Of a DNA stretch of 64,000 bases, positions 22,929-34,942 are shown in pieces. How positions within the stretch are numbered: position 1 is the first letter of the stretch; each line of letters opens with the position of its first letter. A program made the translations under genes and the position numbers. The stretch is from Paramacrobiotus metropolitanus (taxonomy: Eukaryota; Tardigrada; Eutardigrada; Parachela; Macrobiotidae). The stretch lies in the NCBI RefSeq assembly GCF_019649055.1, contig NW_026570257.1, positions 806,001 to 870,000 on the forward strand, read 5' to 3'. The notes below the pieces were generated by a model, which saw only the letters and a list, made by a program, of their open reading frames with translations, ran no database searches and had not been told where the DNA came from.

Positions 22929-24213
22929 TCATTCGTGGCTGACATAATCCACGTTTTGTAGCTTAATTCGGACTGACTTAGCTTTAACGACTCTCGAACG
23001 ACAGTCAACCGTTTCGCTATTCCCAGTGTGGCTCAACGTCACGCTGCGATTCCCGTTAACCGATTTCGTATACCCTATTGTAGTAGGGGTTGGATGTATG
23101 GAAGGTCCTCCAAGCAGTGCTCGCACGCTCCTCCTGTACTCATCGTTCATCAGCAGGAAAATGAACTGTCGAAAGAGATGTACTATAAACCATAGGTGGA
23201 TACAAAGTTTCTTATACGTGCGTTCGTCAGTTGAAATGCGGTCTATCAGCAAAGGTCACATTTTGAAGAGGCACACCAATAGTGACAGCAGATAACAAAA
23301 TTATTTAGGTACTATGATTAATGAGCTTCCTTACCGGACTTGAGCTAAATCCCAGGATCTGCAGAGCAATCAGCCATAGCATAACAGCCGGCATGGTAAA
23401 GATAATCTTCGGGAAAAACGGTGGCATCACACTCATCGGCAGGAAGCAGACGAAATAAAACGCAAACGACACAAACAGCATCCGTGCGACCTTTATCCGG
23501 CGCAGCATCTGCTTGCCCGAATGAACCGAATTCTTCAATCTGATCGTGTACACCGCGATAAAAATGTATATCACACACAGCGTCGCAATGGGAATATGTG
23601 ATCCGATACTGGAGGTTACAATAAACACCTTGTCTTCCAACGGTTTCACTGTGCAGCTCATCAGCGGTGGATATTTCCCCAATGCTACCGCGTAACCGAA
23701 TAAAGGTGGAATATTCACAGAGATGGAAATGAACCACGACAACGCCATCGTGGCGAACATGACTGGTCGGCGTGTCCACCATTTGTAGCGATGGGGCATG
23801 GTGATGGCTACTAACCGATTTATAGCTAAAAACATGGATGCCAGATATTGAACATGAGTGCTAATAAGCCGGATTGTCACCCAGGCGGTGCAGTTGATGG
23901 TGTATTTAATCCCAACGAGATCCAGAAAGATTATGATCATGTAGCCGGGTGTCGTGAAGCCGCAGATGAAGAAGTCGATGAAGAGAAGATGTGCGATTAA
24001 GCGGCCGGCTCCCGCTCGCAGATTGTGGTAGCGTAAGGTGGCGGTTAGGAGCAATATGATGGTTACCGTCGCAGCCATGGTCATGGTCATAGTAATGCTG
24101 ACCCAGGCAACAGCCGTGGAATACGGAACTTTGGCTAGTACATTTCCAGGACGGGAAGAGTTGGTAGCATTCATATGGCAGAAGTATGTTCTAATCTGCT
24201 GCGTATTATTCAT
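22929..24213 (-). CDS. Family C orphan class A GPCR, copy 3
   Basis: Two exons, 24213-23335 and 23165-22929, phase 0 (CCG then GTAAGG donor, GACAG acceptor), 371 aa. Start placed at MNNTQQIRTYFCHMNATNSS because it aligns with the N-terminus of copy 2; an upstream in-frame ATG at 24255 would add 14 residues. TM3 ends LAINRLVAITMPHRYK. TM4 CWFISISVNIPPLFG is FISISVNIPPLFG preceded by SW rather than CW. TM6 FAFYFVCFLPMSVMPPFFP. TM7 GFSSSP then FIFLLMNDEYRRS. The 79-codon second exon gives a full Ser/Thr-rich tail, which is what copy 2 has lost. It is a plasma-membrane receptor of unknown ligand. The NRL (for DRY) and SSPFIF (for NPxxY) motifs are constant between copies 2 and 3. Confidence 0.83.
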
Positions 24214-25050
24214 AATGGAAAGGTTTTTTCCACTATCCGCAGAAGTAGGTACCAATCTTTGATTTGTGGCTTGGAGGGACCATAATATTACATGGATGGA
24301 AGATTACTTTGATTTTTAGGGTAACCGTCTTTACAAGAGAACTGTTTAACATAATATATCCATCTCCTGAAGTTATGTGCTACGTGATTGAAATTCGCAG
24401 TGATCATATGTTTTATATATATGAAATTTTTTACATACCAGAAAGATTAATCCGTATGAATTCACAATCATGGAGGCAAAGAGAAAACGGTGAAATACCA
24501 GTAAAATCGGAGAACTCCCTTTGCGTGACTTTATATTCTATTTAGCGTCAGCACCACGTTTTGGCAATACTTGTTTGTATTGTACGTGGTTGAGCACGAG
24601 TAATAGATGCTTTTAATTGTCATGATGATGAAATCACTCTACAATTCAGCGCATAAAGGATGATCCAATGCTAATTGGCTGTAGGCGAAGTGTCAGCCAA
24701 ACCTTGCTTGCGTCTCCGGATATTTTCAACGGTTTTGTTAGAACCCTTTTCTCAGTTATTAACCTACGCAGAATGGTTGTACAACCTGGAGATGCGTATA
24801 TTCGTGACGGGCGGGAGCGCTTTGTCAGGGCTTCTGACAGCAATTTTACCGTGATAGGTTCAAAGCGTTGCGTACATATTATTCAAGCGTTCAAAGCGTT
24901 GCGTACTCTGTGTGGGCATACATATTATTGTGATATGCGCGCAAGGCATACAGGTATACTTTAACGCACTAAACGAAAGAGACGCCTTCACTTGTTATCC
25001 TTTGTATACCACAGAGTTGGCGTAATATAAAGGACAGTTAGCTAGCTAAG
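24214..25050. other. Intergenic, short direct repeat
   Basis: No gene seen. A direct repeat TTCAAAGCGTTGCGTAC occurs twice, near 24859 and 24890. Confidence 0.45.
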
Positions 25051-25460
25051 TGAAGTTAAATTCGTGGCAAATTCCCCTGTATTGCTTTGTTTCGCATTGG
25101 CTCAGGCTGACACGCGGTCGGAGCTGACTGACAATACTCGCCGCGTAAAGGAGCACAAGAGGGACGACGAATGCCGCAACCAAGGTATATAGGGTTACCT
25201 GGTAGCGCGACTGAACGTCTAAAAATTCAGTACTTTTTTTGCCGTCACACCTCGTTAACATTTCTCGAAAGACAAAAGAAAAACAATGGCCGAAACGGCC
25301 ATCAAGTTGTAAACGTATGGCAAGGATTTGCGGACGATCCATAAAAGCTAAAAACTTTTAACAGACACAAAGCCTTCGTAGAATTTTACGCTGATTCTGA
25401 ATCTGCAATTTGTTTATCGAAATTCCAAAAAACGTCTGAGTCGAGTAAAGTAGTAGAAAT
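25051..25460 (-). pseudogene. GPCR-like debris
   Basis: Minus-strand fragments of transmembrane type in disagreeing frames. Positions 25320-25258 encode PYVYNLMAVSAIVFLLSFEKC and then stop, resembling a TM4. Positions 25255-25070 encode a Cys-containing loop followed by VTLYTLVAAFVVPLVLLYAA, resembling ECL2 and TM5. Positions 25460-25360 encode LLLYSTQTFFG with a basic tail, resembling the TM7 end of family A (LYSxQxxF). Order and frames are scrambled, so this is probably a decayed receptor, but each piece is short and the call is weak. Confidence 0.35.
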
Positions 25461-25835
25461 GTGGTTTGAATCGGGCATGTAGACATCGAGGCCAGGCAGG
25501 CCGCGCGCACGGAGCAGTCTGTCTGCGCCCTACAACCGCACTCACTCCGATTGCTGCTACGACTTATATAAGGCTCACTCATATTCATAATTTGACTTAT
25601 GCATAAATCATAATTTCTCATCAAATCGATAACGAGCATGAAGAGCATGAAAAACTAGACAGAGAATGTGCAATCGGTTTTGAAAAATTCTAAGCGGTTT
25701 AGGCTGTAGGCCGTGCCATACGTTTGGGCCCTTAATTACAACTTGATGCCTTTGAGTGAAACGTGCCGAAAATTACTGAATTTTTATACATCAGATTCCC
25801 GACTTCTGCGCTACCAGGTTTAACCCTATATACCT

Positions 25836-26069
25836 TGCCGCAACTGTGGCTTAACGGGGCACTTTATTAGCGGATGTCCACTGCCACGAAAGGGGCAACC
25901 GGGTTACGGGAAGCCCCTCCAAAACATTCCCGCTGCTGAAGGAGAAATTTTTCGCAACTTCAATTTCGGCAGCTGCACGACGCCCTGCAAATCGCACCGG
26001 ACTCACACTTGCTTTCGTTGTGGGGATTCCAGCCACCGGGCCTTCGACTGCACGAAAGCTGATCCCTGA
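25836..26069 (+). pseudogene. CCHC zinc-knuckle fragment, probably from a retroelement
   Basis: A 77-codon stretch ends at TGA 26067-26069 and holds two perfect CX2CX4HX4C knuckles: CRNCGLTGHFISGC and CFRCGDSSHRAFDC. Between them is FRNFNFGSCTTPC, the FNxGxC linker seen beside zinc knuckles in mobile-element proteins. An in-frame stop lies 12 nt upstream and there is no start codon, so this is a relic or one exon of a larger gene. Nucleic-acid binding is known for the motif. Its origin in a transposon is inferred. Confidence 0.55.
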
Positions 26070-26269
26070 GGCGGCAGTGACTGTGGAGGCGGGTTCTCGC
26101 GCCCCAACACCGCCTTCACCGGACTGCTTGCCGACCATTCCCATACATGACGTGATACGACTGATGCTACGATGGCCGCATCCAACTGTGTGCAGGTTCT
26201 CAAAACCCACCAGGTCGGCCGCTGACGATGTCATTTCATAACCGCTACGTTCAACATCCCGGGCTCCCT

Positions 26270-26780
26270 CAGCTTGAGAACCATTACCGGACCGGACAGA
26301 TTGTTTGGGGCAGTCGGGCGGAAACGGGTATTGGATACTCGTGCCGGTGAGGTCATCACCTGCACCCTCGAGGTTGCATATGACGCCGCGCCGCCGACCT
26401 GCACTCCCGAAACACGTTATTTCGTCCGTGGTCACATGCTCGATCAACTGCAGTCGCCGCCTATTGTTATGCCGCCGGACACTGGAGGATTTTCCGTCAG
26501 AAGCGCTGACCGCGAAATCCAGCTGGATCGACACTGGCGAAGCAACTGCCACACCGTTACATTCACCACACCGAGCCACCTCCCATTGTGAACCCTTACC
26601 GGAAAAGTAATTTGTTTGGGGGCATTCGGGTGGAAGTAGGGATATCGGAAGCTCGAACCGGTGAGGTCATCACCTGCACCTTCGATTTCGCATATGCCGC
26701 CGCGCCGCCGACCTGTTCTACCCGCGAACGCCCAATTACTTCCGATGTGTTTCGTACGGAATTTCCACAAGAATTTAGCG
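26270..26780. repeat. Diverged tandem repeat, GC-rich
   Basis: Two related segments, about 26275-26430 and 26590-26745, share GGTGAGGTCATCACCTGCAC and GCCGCGCCGCCGACCTG with about 315 bp between starts. Long open frames appear on both strands because the region is GC-rich. Neither shows a recognised domain. It adjoins the zinc-knuckle fragment and may be part of the same dead element. Confidence 0.65.
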
Positions 26781-27059
26781 GCTTTCAGAATTGTGCTTCA
26801 TGAATGTCACCTGACAAGCGGGCGCTGTTTTCTTTTGTGCCGTCTACAGCAGAATCTCCGAAAGAACAGTATAACTTGCTCATGACGCATAAGATGCCAT
26901 TTATTTTTGAATGTTCACGATCCAAATACTCTATGCCATAAACTTATAGTGTCTCTATATATGTGCGATTATTATTCATTTTCAGATTGCAGTATTGCGT
27001 AGTTACAACAATTAGCAACAGCTGCAGAGCAAAACAGTAAATTTAAAATTTTAATCGAA

Positions 27060-30000
27060 TTAGACCGCTGCATACGAAGGGTGCAGTGTCATTGTTTCCT
27101 CGCTTTTGATCACAGATTTGCCATTGGAATTGGATGAAGAGACGCACTGTTCGTATGGTCGATTCCGTGAAGGCTTCTTGCGAAACCACCTGTAAATACA
27201 AAAAAGCCTAACAATTTTCGGCTTGTGTTAGCTCCTTCGCGGTGTGATTTGCCTAGTGAATAATTAACTGAAGTGATAACATTCACTCACCTTTGCAAAA
27301 TGCGGAAGAACGCCATTCTGAACTTTCGACTAAGAACCGTATACAGGAATGGATTTACCGCGCTGTTGCAGTACTGCAATAAAACTATCTCAATCGGTAT
27401 TCACCAACAAAAGAAAAAAATTCGCTCAAGCAGCACGTACCACAAGGGTTTTGGCGAACAGCACAAAATACTTATCCATAAACGGTTTCTTCCCAAAGGA
27501 GTTATACACCAGCAGTCCGCGATACGGTAGCCATAATACTGCAAACACTATCACAACAATCACCAGCATCCGCACGCCCTGGATCCGGGAGTTATCCGTG
27601 GACGACATTTCGGAGCGCTTGTTACCAGCGCTATTCGCGGCTCTCTTCAAATCGTACTCGGTTGGCCGCCGCTGATCCAGGTAGGGGGAACTGCGGAGTT
27701 CGGAGCGCTCGAAACTAAAGCTATTCTCGGCACTCATTTGGATTCCTTTGCGTATGGTCGACTGTTTGATGCTCTTGTACAGAACGTAGCCCATACGGCT
27801 GTAGAGGATCACGGAGATGGTCAGCGGGATGAAGTAGAAGACGGTGGCGTCCAGCACGAAGAAGTACCGGTAAAGGTTGCGCGGGAGACGGTAGTCGCAT
27901 GTTTCGAGGCCTTGCACGTCGGAGAGGAGGAGGGGCTTGGTTACAGCCAAACCCAACCAGGGAGCGCAGTATAGGCAGACGATTAACCACAGGATGACGA
28001 TAATGCGCCGTGCTCTGCTCACCGTGCAGACTTTCTGCGCCAGCATGGGGTGACAGATAGCAATATATCTGGAACAATATTGGTGCCGATTAGCGTATCA
28101 GCAAAAAGAGCTTAAGAGGTCAGCGTTTCGAAAAATGTAAATAAATGCATTGTAAGGTCCTCGTAGTCCACTGTAGCTCAGTTCTTTAGGTTCAACACGT
28201 AGCCAAAGGACAGTCTAACGGGCAAAGGTAGTTTACCCAAAAGTTTCACCTTACTACGTTTTGACAAAAGCGCGCTGCTGTATCGCGTTAAAAAGGTTCG
28301 AGCGCCGCCGTACAAATTTACAGAGTTGCAAAAGCTAGTGCGTGTCGCGTGAAACAACACGAAACTCTAGGCCTGCTCTGGAAGTGTTTGGTATACATTA
28401 TATGATTATGGTCACTCACTGGTCGCTGACCGCTAATACAAATGATTATTATAGCAATTACAGCGGGGCTGGTGATAATTATCATGGTTAATTCAAAAAT
28501 TCAAAACGGCACAAAAGGACAGTGTCACAAGAAACTAATCGAATGAAAAATTTATCCCATTCTCAAAAATTTATATATATTTTAGCTTTTGGAAACGGCT
28601 TCGTTTGCTTACCTCTCGACGGTAAAAGCCAGAATGCTGCAAACACAGAAAGTTTAAAATTAACCATTACGGCACTGCATGGGTACATTGACAGGCAAGC
28701 TTAACTACGGCCTTCGCTTCCTGTCTGTGCAATTAAGTACCTTATTGATCCGGCATTGATTGCAAGGAAGGATGTAAATGCCATTAAAGAACATCCAAAG
28801 TGACCTAACACCCACTGTTTGCTGTACAACTGATACGACAGTATTGCTTCCGGTATGGTGGAGCATACGAGAAGGATGTCGGCGACAGCCAAGGAGACCT
28901 AATAATTAATATTCACCATCATTAGAGTACGTAATCCCAATGCAGCCATTAAGAATTTCCCGGCAAACCGTTGTTGCAACTAAACCTTTTACAAACTCCA
29001 GAGGCATCTTGACAATTCTGGGCGCCAGTTAAAGTGCAAAGGCATCTACGCTAAGTTCATTAAATATTTACTTCGTCTGAATGAATGAAGCACTTGTAGT
29101 AAATATCGTTGTATTTCCGATTTGATAGTGACATCTACGGGTTTTATTCTTTAAAAATACCTCAACCATAAATCTTCGGAAACGTTTGACCTCCATTGTC
29201 GTTGACAACACTATTGCGTCAGCAAACACAAACTGTTAGGTGGATTAGATGGGAAATTAAAGCTTTATTTACACGACAGTTACGTTGATTTTTGCTACAC
29301 TGTAGTCTGTGCCCGATAACTACAGTATAGAAGTTGGCACGATTACAAGAATAATTGCAACCCCTTTACTCGCTATGTCGTGTTGTCGCCACAAATTGTT
29401 TCGATATAGACTATACAGATAGAGGGTGTGGTCAAAGTGACGTTTTTCAGCAGCCACAGAGCCATAATTTCTGGTACAGTAAAACTGCACAAATAACTTT
29501 ATCTTGCTTAATTGTCCAAAAAATGATCGGAAAAATGCTGCCTCTAGTATTTGCTACAGTATTTTCCCGATTGAGTGATATAATCAGTCCAGAAATCGAT
29601 ATGTTTTGTGGTCAGTCCTACGGATGAGAATTTTAATATCAGTTGCGAATTATTCGTGTGGACCGACAGAATATTATAATACGAACTTGAAACTAGCATT
29701 TCCGGTTAATAGTTGCTGAAGAACGTTAAAAACGCAAACACACCATGCCACCTGTTAAGTACCCATAATGTTGTCTGACTCGTCAAGCATTCTAAACAGG
29801 CGCCGGCCGACTAAGCCAACAATGCTTAGAAAAAAGTAATCTAAATAATTGTTTAATGGAAAGCATTTGTTGTCTGTCTCTCTAGCGTATCGACGTGTAT
29901 AATCAGTGCTCTAGCCCCTAATGCGTTTATCTTTTTACCGCAACGCTCACGGTCCGCAAACATCTGCATAAACATAAGGGAAGGAATTCTAAGAAGCGTA

Positions 30001-31760
30001 TAACATATGTAAATAATAAAACACTATAAGACAATTAACCAGTCAGTGAGACGCGGGATTTGTGTTGACACGCTGCGCCGTGGCTACGTAACCGCATATA
30101 ACTTATGATTGCCATGCGCCAGCTCGACCTTGTCCCATCAACATCGGCGGATGCGCGGATGCATGGGACCACTTTCCAATCTAACAAAGAGCGCTACCCC
30201 TGGGCAGAGGCGCCCGGCCGGATGATTTGAATTGCACCGGCCTCCCCTAGTCCGCGCGGTCTAATAGCACCCCATTTAGCTGCAGCGCACAGCAAAAGGG
30301 CACTAAATTAATTAAACGGCTAATCTAGCAGACCAGGCACGCCAGAGTGGGTAATCTGGCTGCTGTGCTAAATGCTGTGGTGACAATTGGAAATCGATAT
30401 TAATCATATACGTGATATATGGTTTTTTGCAGGCTGCGGCGACCGGCACTGGGAAATTTAACCGATTATTGAATGTAAGCGCCGCGCGTCGGCTTATGCG
30501 GAATAGCTGCCGGGTATTGCGGATTATTTTATTAAGAAAATGTCATAATACCATAAGTATACTGACAGCGCTGTGTAAATATCGGTGTAATTATAGGTAA
30601 TTATCTTTGGAGATAATTGGTGTAAACGGTGAGAAATGCGCAAAATCTGCCAAAATTTCAGCATTTTGTGAAAGATTACTCGGAATTTATTACGATAAAA
30701 ACAAATACGGAATTGTTACAGTAAGTGTGATGAATGGTGTTGCGTGGGTAAACTGATCCCGATATCAATCAAAAATATTTAGCGCAAGCCAGGTTAACCA
30801 TAAGGCGATCGAAGCTTTCAAAAGGGGTATGTTAACATCGAAAAAAAATTGAAATAAATATGCGCAGTAGAATATTAATTAAATTTTCTGCTATACGTAT
30901 TGTGCTTTACTAGCAGTATCCATCAAAGCATTATTACTAGATGCAAGCGCAGGCATACTACAGTTGTGTACGTACTTTACAGTCCCAATTTCAATACAAT
31001 AATTTCAATATAATTATTTTGATTTATAAATATGTCAACTCGTCTATATCATTAAAATGCTTGCTACCACTGAAAATTTGCAGTTAATTATTACAATTTT
31101 CTTAGGAGCAACACACAGCAAATATTGTTCTAAGTAGTACTTAATTTTATAAGTAGTAGCGACGAAAAAATCTTTTAAAAATCTTAATTTTAAATGTGTT
31201 ATAACGCACATTATACTCGTAGCTGTTTCAAATTTCTCGGTTTATATGGAGCCAACAACGAAGATACTAACATGTCCATTTAATTCACATCAATATTGGG
31301 TTCACTAACTTTATTTTAAATTGGCAGAAAATGTACGACGCTCTCTAATTCGAATAATTTTATTACCGTTGAAACGAGTGAAGGGAACTAACTACCTACT
31401 GCAGCTTAAGGAATCTTTGTACTTGTGCGGAATACGTACCAGATAGCAGTAAGTGGGAGTTCTTAACGTTTTGGTGCTTTTAACGACAATAACAATCATG
31501 ACATTTCCCAAGAAGCCCACAATAAAGATCAAACTGTGGATTATCGTCCCAATTAGACGGTAGGTCAACGGAAACATGGTGGCACGTGACAGCGTGGATG
31601 TGCCGGCACTTCCCGGAACCAGAGGCGTTGTGTTGCCCATGTAGATTCCCGGATCGAAAGCACTCTGATTATAGCCGTCCGTCATGGACATTTCCGCTCC
31701 GAAATCCGCTTCAAAATTGTTGGCGGCCATTAATAGAATACCAAGAAGAATCGGAAGCAA
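27060..31760 (-). CDS. Thyrotropin-releasing-hormone-receptor-like GPCR, copy 2
   Basis: Six exons: 31760-31440, 28898-28741, 28636-28613 (24-nt micro-exon), 28068-27441, 27373-27291 and 27189-27060, 447 aa, all GT-AG and in phase. TM1 is in exon 1 (IVGFLGNVMIVIVV). TM2 is in exon 2 (SLAVADILLVCSTIP). The micro-exon encodes ILAFTVE, and the ERY motif is completed across the next junction (VER then YIAICHPMLAQ). TM6 is FAVLWLPYRGLLVYNS and TM7 CNSAVNPFLY. The last exon adds a basic, Ser-rich tail ending HPSYAAV. Exon 2 is exactly the same length (158 nt) in all three copies. Intron 1 spans 2.5 kb (31439-28899), and nothing recognisable was found in it. The first Met (31760) begins with a hydrophobic run; Met 31730 is an alternative start. 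Peptide receptor by family resemblance to TRH receptors. Confidence 0.82.
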
Positions 31761-34527
31761 TTATATTCCAACATGTCCGACAAGCTTGTTAGTCTGGAAG
31801 AGCATCCTTTAGTGAAACTTTTTTTTAATCTTCTTTAAAATATAAAAATACGCAACAGTCACGCAAATAATACAAATCCTGAATTTATGAAAAATATAAA
31901 ATAACAGATGGGATAACGGCAAGCATTTGCCAGGTTCACTTTTCTGAACAAATTGTACATACTGTATTTCCAGACTGTCCATTATGCAAAGCAGTAAAGT
32001 AAACGCTGTACTATTTTGGAAATTCACTGATTGTAGTTTCAATCCAGCAATTACAAGCACAACTCACTTATGAAATACAACACTACACTTGAAAGTGAAA
32101 ACAGCAGCGCACCACTGTACTAATGTCCTTCTAAACATAATTCAATTTCAATGCGTGAATACATCAAAAGCCAACGCATGAAGGGACAAATTATATCAGA
32201 TGAGTAGCGCCTACAGCGCTTCCGGTGCGCCGGCCTTTTTACGCTCATTCAAAACAGAACAAGTTGCAGCAATTTTCGTAAAACGGATCCAGATATACGT
32301 ACACGGCTAAAAGCGATTATCCGCACCGTCATTTTTCCAGTGAAAATACTGTTGAAACTTTCACCATTTTCCACTTGACAAGAAACTTTTATTAACATTA
32401 ATAAGCATGAAAATATTTAAAATTAAATTTAATGCAAAATAAGCACTTTAGCGCTATGACCTTTCGGTAATACCGGTAGTACATACATACCCGGTTCGGC
32501 GCGGTGAGCGAAACAAAAATCCATTGGTGGGCGTAAAGGAAATCCGCACAATTAATCAGGTATTAAATTTATTGCCGATTTCTTCCAAATCCACGCGAGC
32601 AATAACGGTATTACAGCTCAGCCAGCCGCAAAGTCGACCGGCATTACATAAGAGCGTCCAGTGCTGAATTGACGTCAAACCCGTGGTGTAATGTGTAAAT
32701 TCCACCATTGACACTGCACACAGTTACAGGCGCATGCTAATCCCTACCAACACACTAATCTGCACAAGTAATTTTTCTTCATTGAAGCCAACGTTCGTGG
32801 TCGGAATTACCAACGCGCCCGCGCCGCACAACGGCTCGGGTGTTAACGGCTATCCCAGCATGACAAGCGCGCGCCCAGTAGAACAACATGAGCAATTTTT
32901 AATGAGCGATTGCCCATTTGCACAGCTGTACAATTGAATACAGTGGCGTTAAAGTTGGACATTTTTCCAACATTTCCCACTTCACCGTATTACTTTTCAT
33001 CCGTCAGGGGTATAAAGATGTCATACTTGAGCCAAACGGTTGCCCCCATTGCAACAGCTGTAATCACATCGTGTGCCGGCAAAACTGCGGAATATACATG
33101 TGAATACAAATGGCTTAATCCACCGTGCGGTAATCAATCTGCGACGGAAGTGCCGCGCGGTATATACTGCTGTTGGAGGACAACTGCGCCGCCAGCTGAG
33201 CAGTCTCTCATCTATCGGTGGTGCTTGTAAGTGTCCCGAAAAGGGGTACAGTCGAGCGCTGCTGCCGAGTGCCGACCTGAATCTCCTGATTAATACTTTT
33301 ATCTATTATTCAAGTGCATTCTTGTCAGGGAAAATGCGGAATAAGAATATCCACCATTAATTCTCCTTAGTCGTTAATGTTTAAACACTGATCACTGTGG
33401 ATGATAATGTACGTCAGCGCTCATTCTGATACGTGCGCGAGTCACCTTTTACATAACGCTACGATTATTTAAATATTTAACCTTTAAAATTAAGTTCAAT
33501 CTAACATTCCTTGTTTTCACTCGAACAAGGTTGTGATTATTATTTACGCACGTCTCTTAAAACTGGTGGACTATATCGAATATTAATAATTTATGGTAAC
33601 CCTGAATATTTTTTAATTTGCTTCAACGGCGAGAAAATTGACGTCGAATTTATAGAATGTTGACGTATGACATAACGCTCGAGGTTGTTTGCTTGATTAA
33701 ACTGTCGCACACTTGGTTTTATTACTATACATTTTAAATTGTTTTTATATACAGAATTATTTAAGAAATAGGGGCCGATTGTTGCTTTCCAAGAGAACTT
33801 AATAATTTACCACATCAGTTAATATTTCGTGCAAAAACTATGCCATCAGATGGTCTGTTAATATTCGCCAGAATTCATCTCACGATTGCTTCCGGAGAAC
33901 GGAAGATTAATATTTTAGTTATACACAAGGCGCTCCTGAGAGTTCAGTTTAATCACGATAATAGCAATGCACGGTAAACAAAATCACTGTATAGTGTATC
34001 AGTCGTACCAAGCCAGCTGTGAGGAAAACAGGATGGATACCTCAGCTTCCGGTGCTTCATGAAGATGTCGAAACCGGTGCATGTAAGTCCGGAAAGAAGT
34101 GTACAAGGCCGAATTGCACTTAAAAGCACGCATCATTCCATGCCGGCAATTAAAACGGTGTCTAATTATTACAGAGTACGTAGCGCGGATTCTGCAGTAT
34201 AGTGTATCCGCAGGACGTACAGCAAGCAAGATTTACGCTGCGTGATCGGATTAGCTCTTTTCGTGACCCGTAAATGCCCGACCAGCTGTTAATAAACCAA
34301 TAAACCGACCCTGAATTGTGCATATACTCGTCCCGTTTTCTTACTTCATAATTATCACACATCGAGAGAAATTAGGGTGAGGAATACTTTTCGCATGTTC
34401 GTATAATATTTTGATGAAAACGCAGCATTTGTATAATCATTATCATAATTTTAAGATTAATAATATTATACGAGTTACATAGTGTGATCATTCATACATA
34501 GTTGTGGAAATGCAGAAATTGCAGTGT
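31761..34527. other. Intergenic, no gene seen
   Basis: About 2.8 kb. A GTATATAC box at about 33160 in a locally GC-richer patch (33130-33280) looks promoter-like on the plus strand, but no coding exon was found downstream. Confidence 0.45.
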
Positions 34528-34942
34528 TTACTTTCCACACTTGCTAGTAATATCCACGCCATTTTCATAAAAAGCGGCTTCACATCCTTTGCACATATTA
34601 TGACAGCACTGAGCGGTGGGATGATTCTTGCATTGTGTATCTCCGCACGGGTGGGTTTCACACACGGTGGGTGTAACACCCGGTCCGCAACTGGTCAAAT
34701 CCGGACATCGGAAACTGTTTTTTGCACATCGTACTAAAGAACCATATAAACTGTGAATGCATGTGGTTAAAACAAATCGTTTCACAAGCTGTAAAAAATG
34801 GACACAAAAAATTAATATATCGACATATGTCATTAGTCAGTCATACGAATAAGCCAAACAGATTAAACATTTAAAATGTTATTAATTCACCAGTGCACGC
34901 GGCCACCAGTAGAAGAACGAGAGAAATTATGGTTTTCTGCAT
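34528..34942 (-). CDS. Small secreted Cys-rich protein
   Basis: Two exons, 34942-34891 and 34733-34528, phase 1, 85 aa. Exon 1 is a signal peptide (MQKTIISLVLLLVAACT). The mature part has 11 Cys in 68 residues, with the C-terminal pattern HPTAQCCHNMCKGCEAAFYE, then NG, VDIT and a last Cys. The arrangement P-x-A-x-C...C-x-G-C-x-A-x-F-Y resembles an unnamed Cys module common in secreted proteins of marine invertebrates (recognised from general experience, not searched). An alternative acceptor further upstream (TTACAG at about 34788) leads to an early stop, so TTTAG at 34734-34735 is preferred. An odd number of Cys suggests a free thiol, dimerisation or cleavage next to Cys16. Function unknown. 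Confidence 0.7.

Noticed and set aside
25851-26579. 242-codon minus-strand open frame
   Set aside because: It is antisense to the zinc-knuckle stretch, has no domain, and open frames appear on both strands because the region is GC-rich.
28899-31439. Possible hidden gene in the 2.5-kb intron of TRH-receptor-like copy 2
   Set aside because: Only short unsupported frames; nothing recognisable on either strand.
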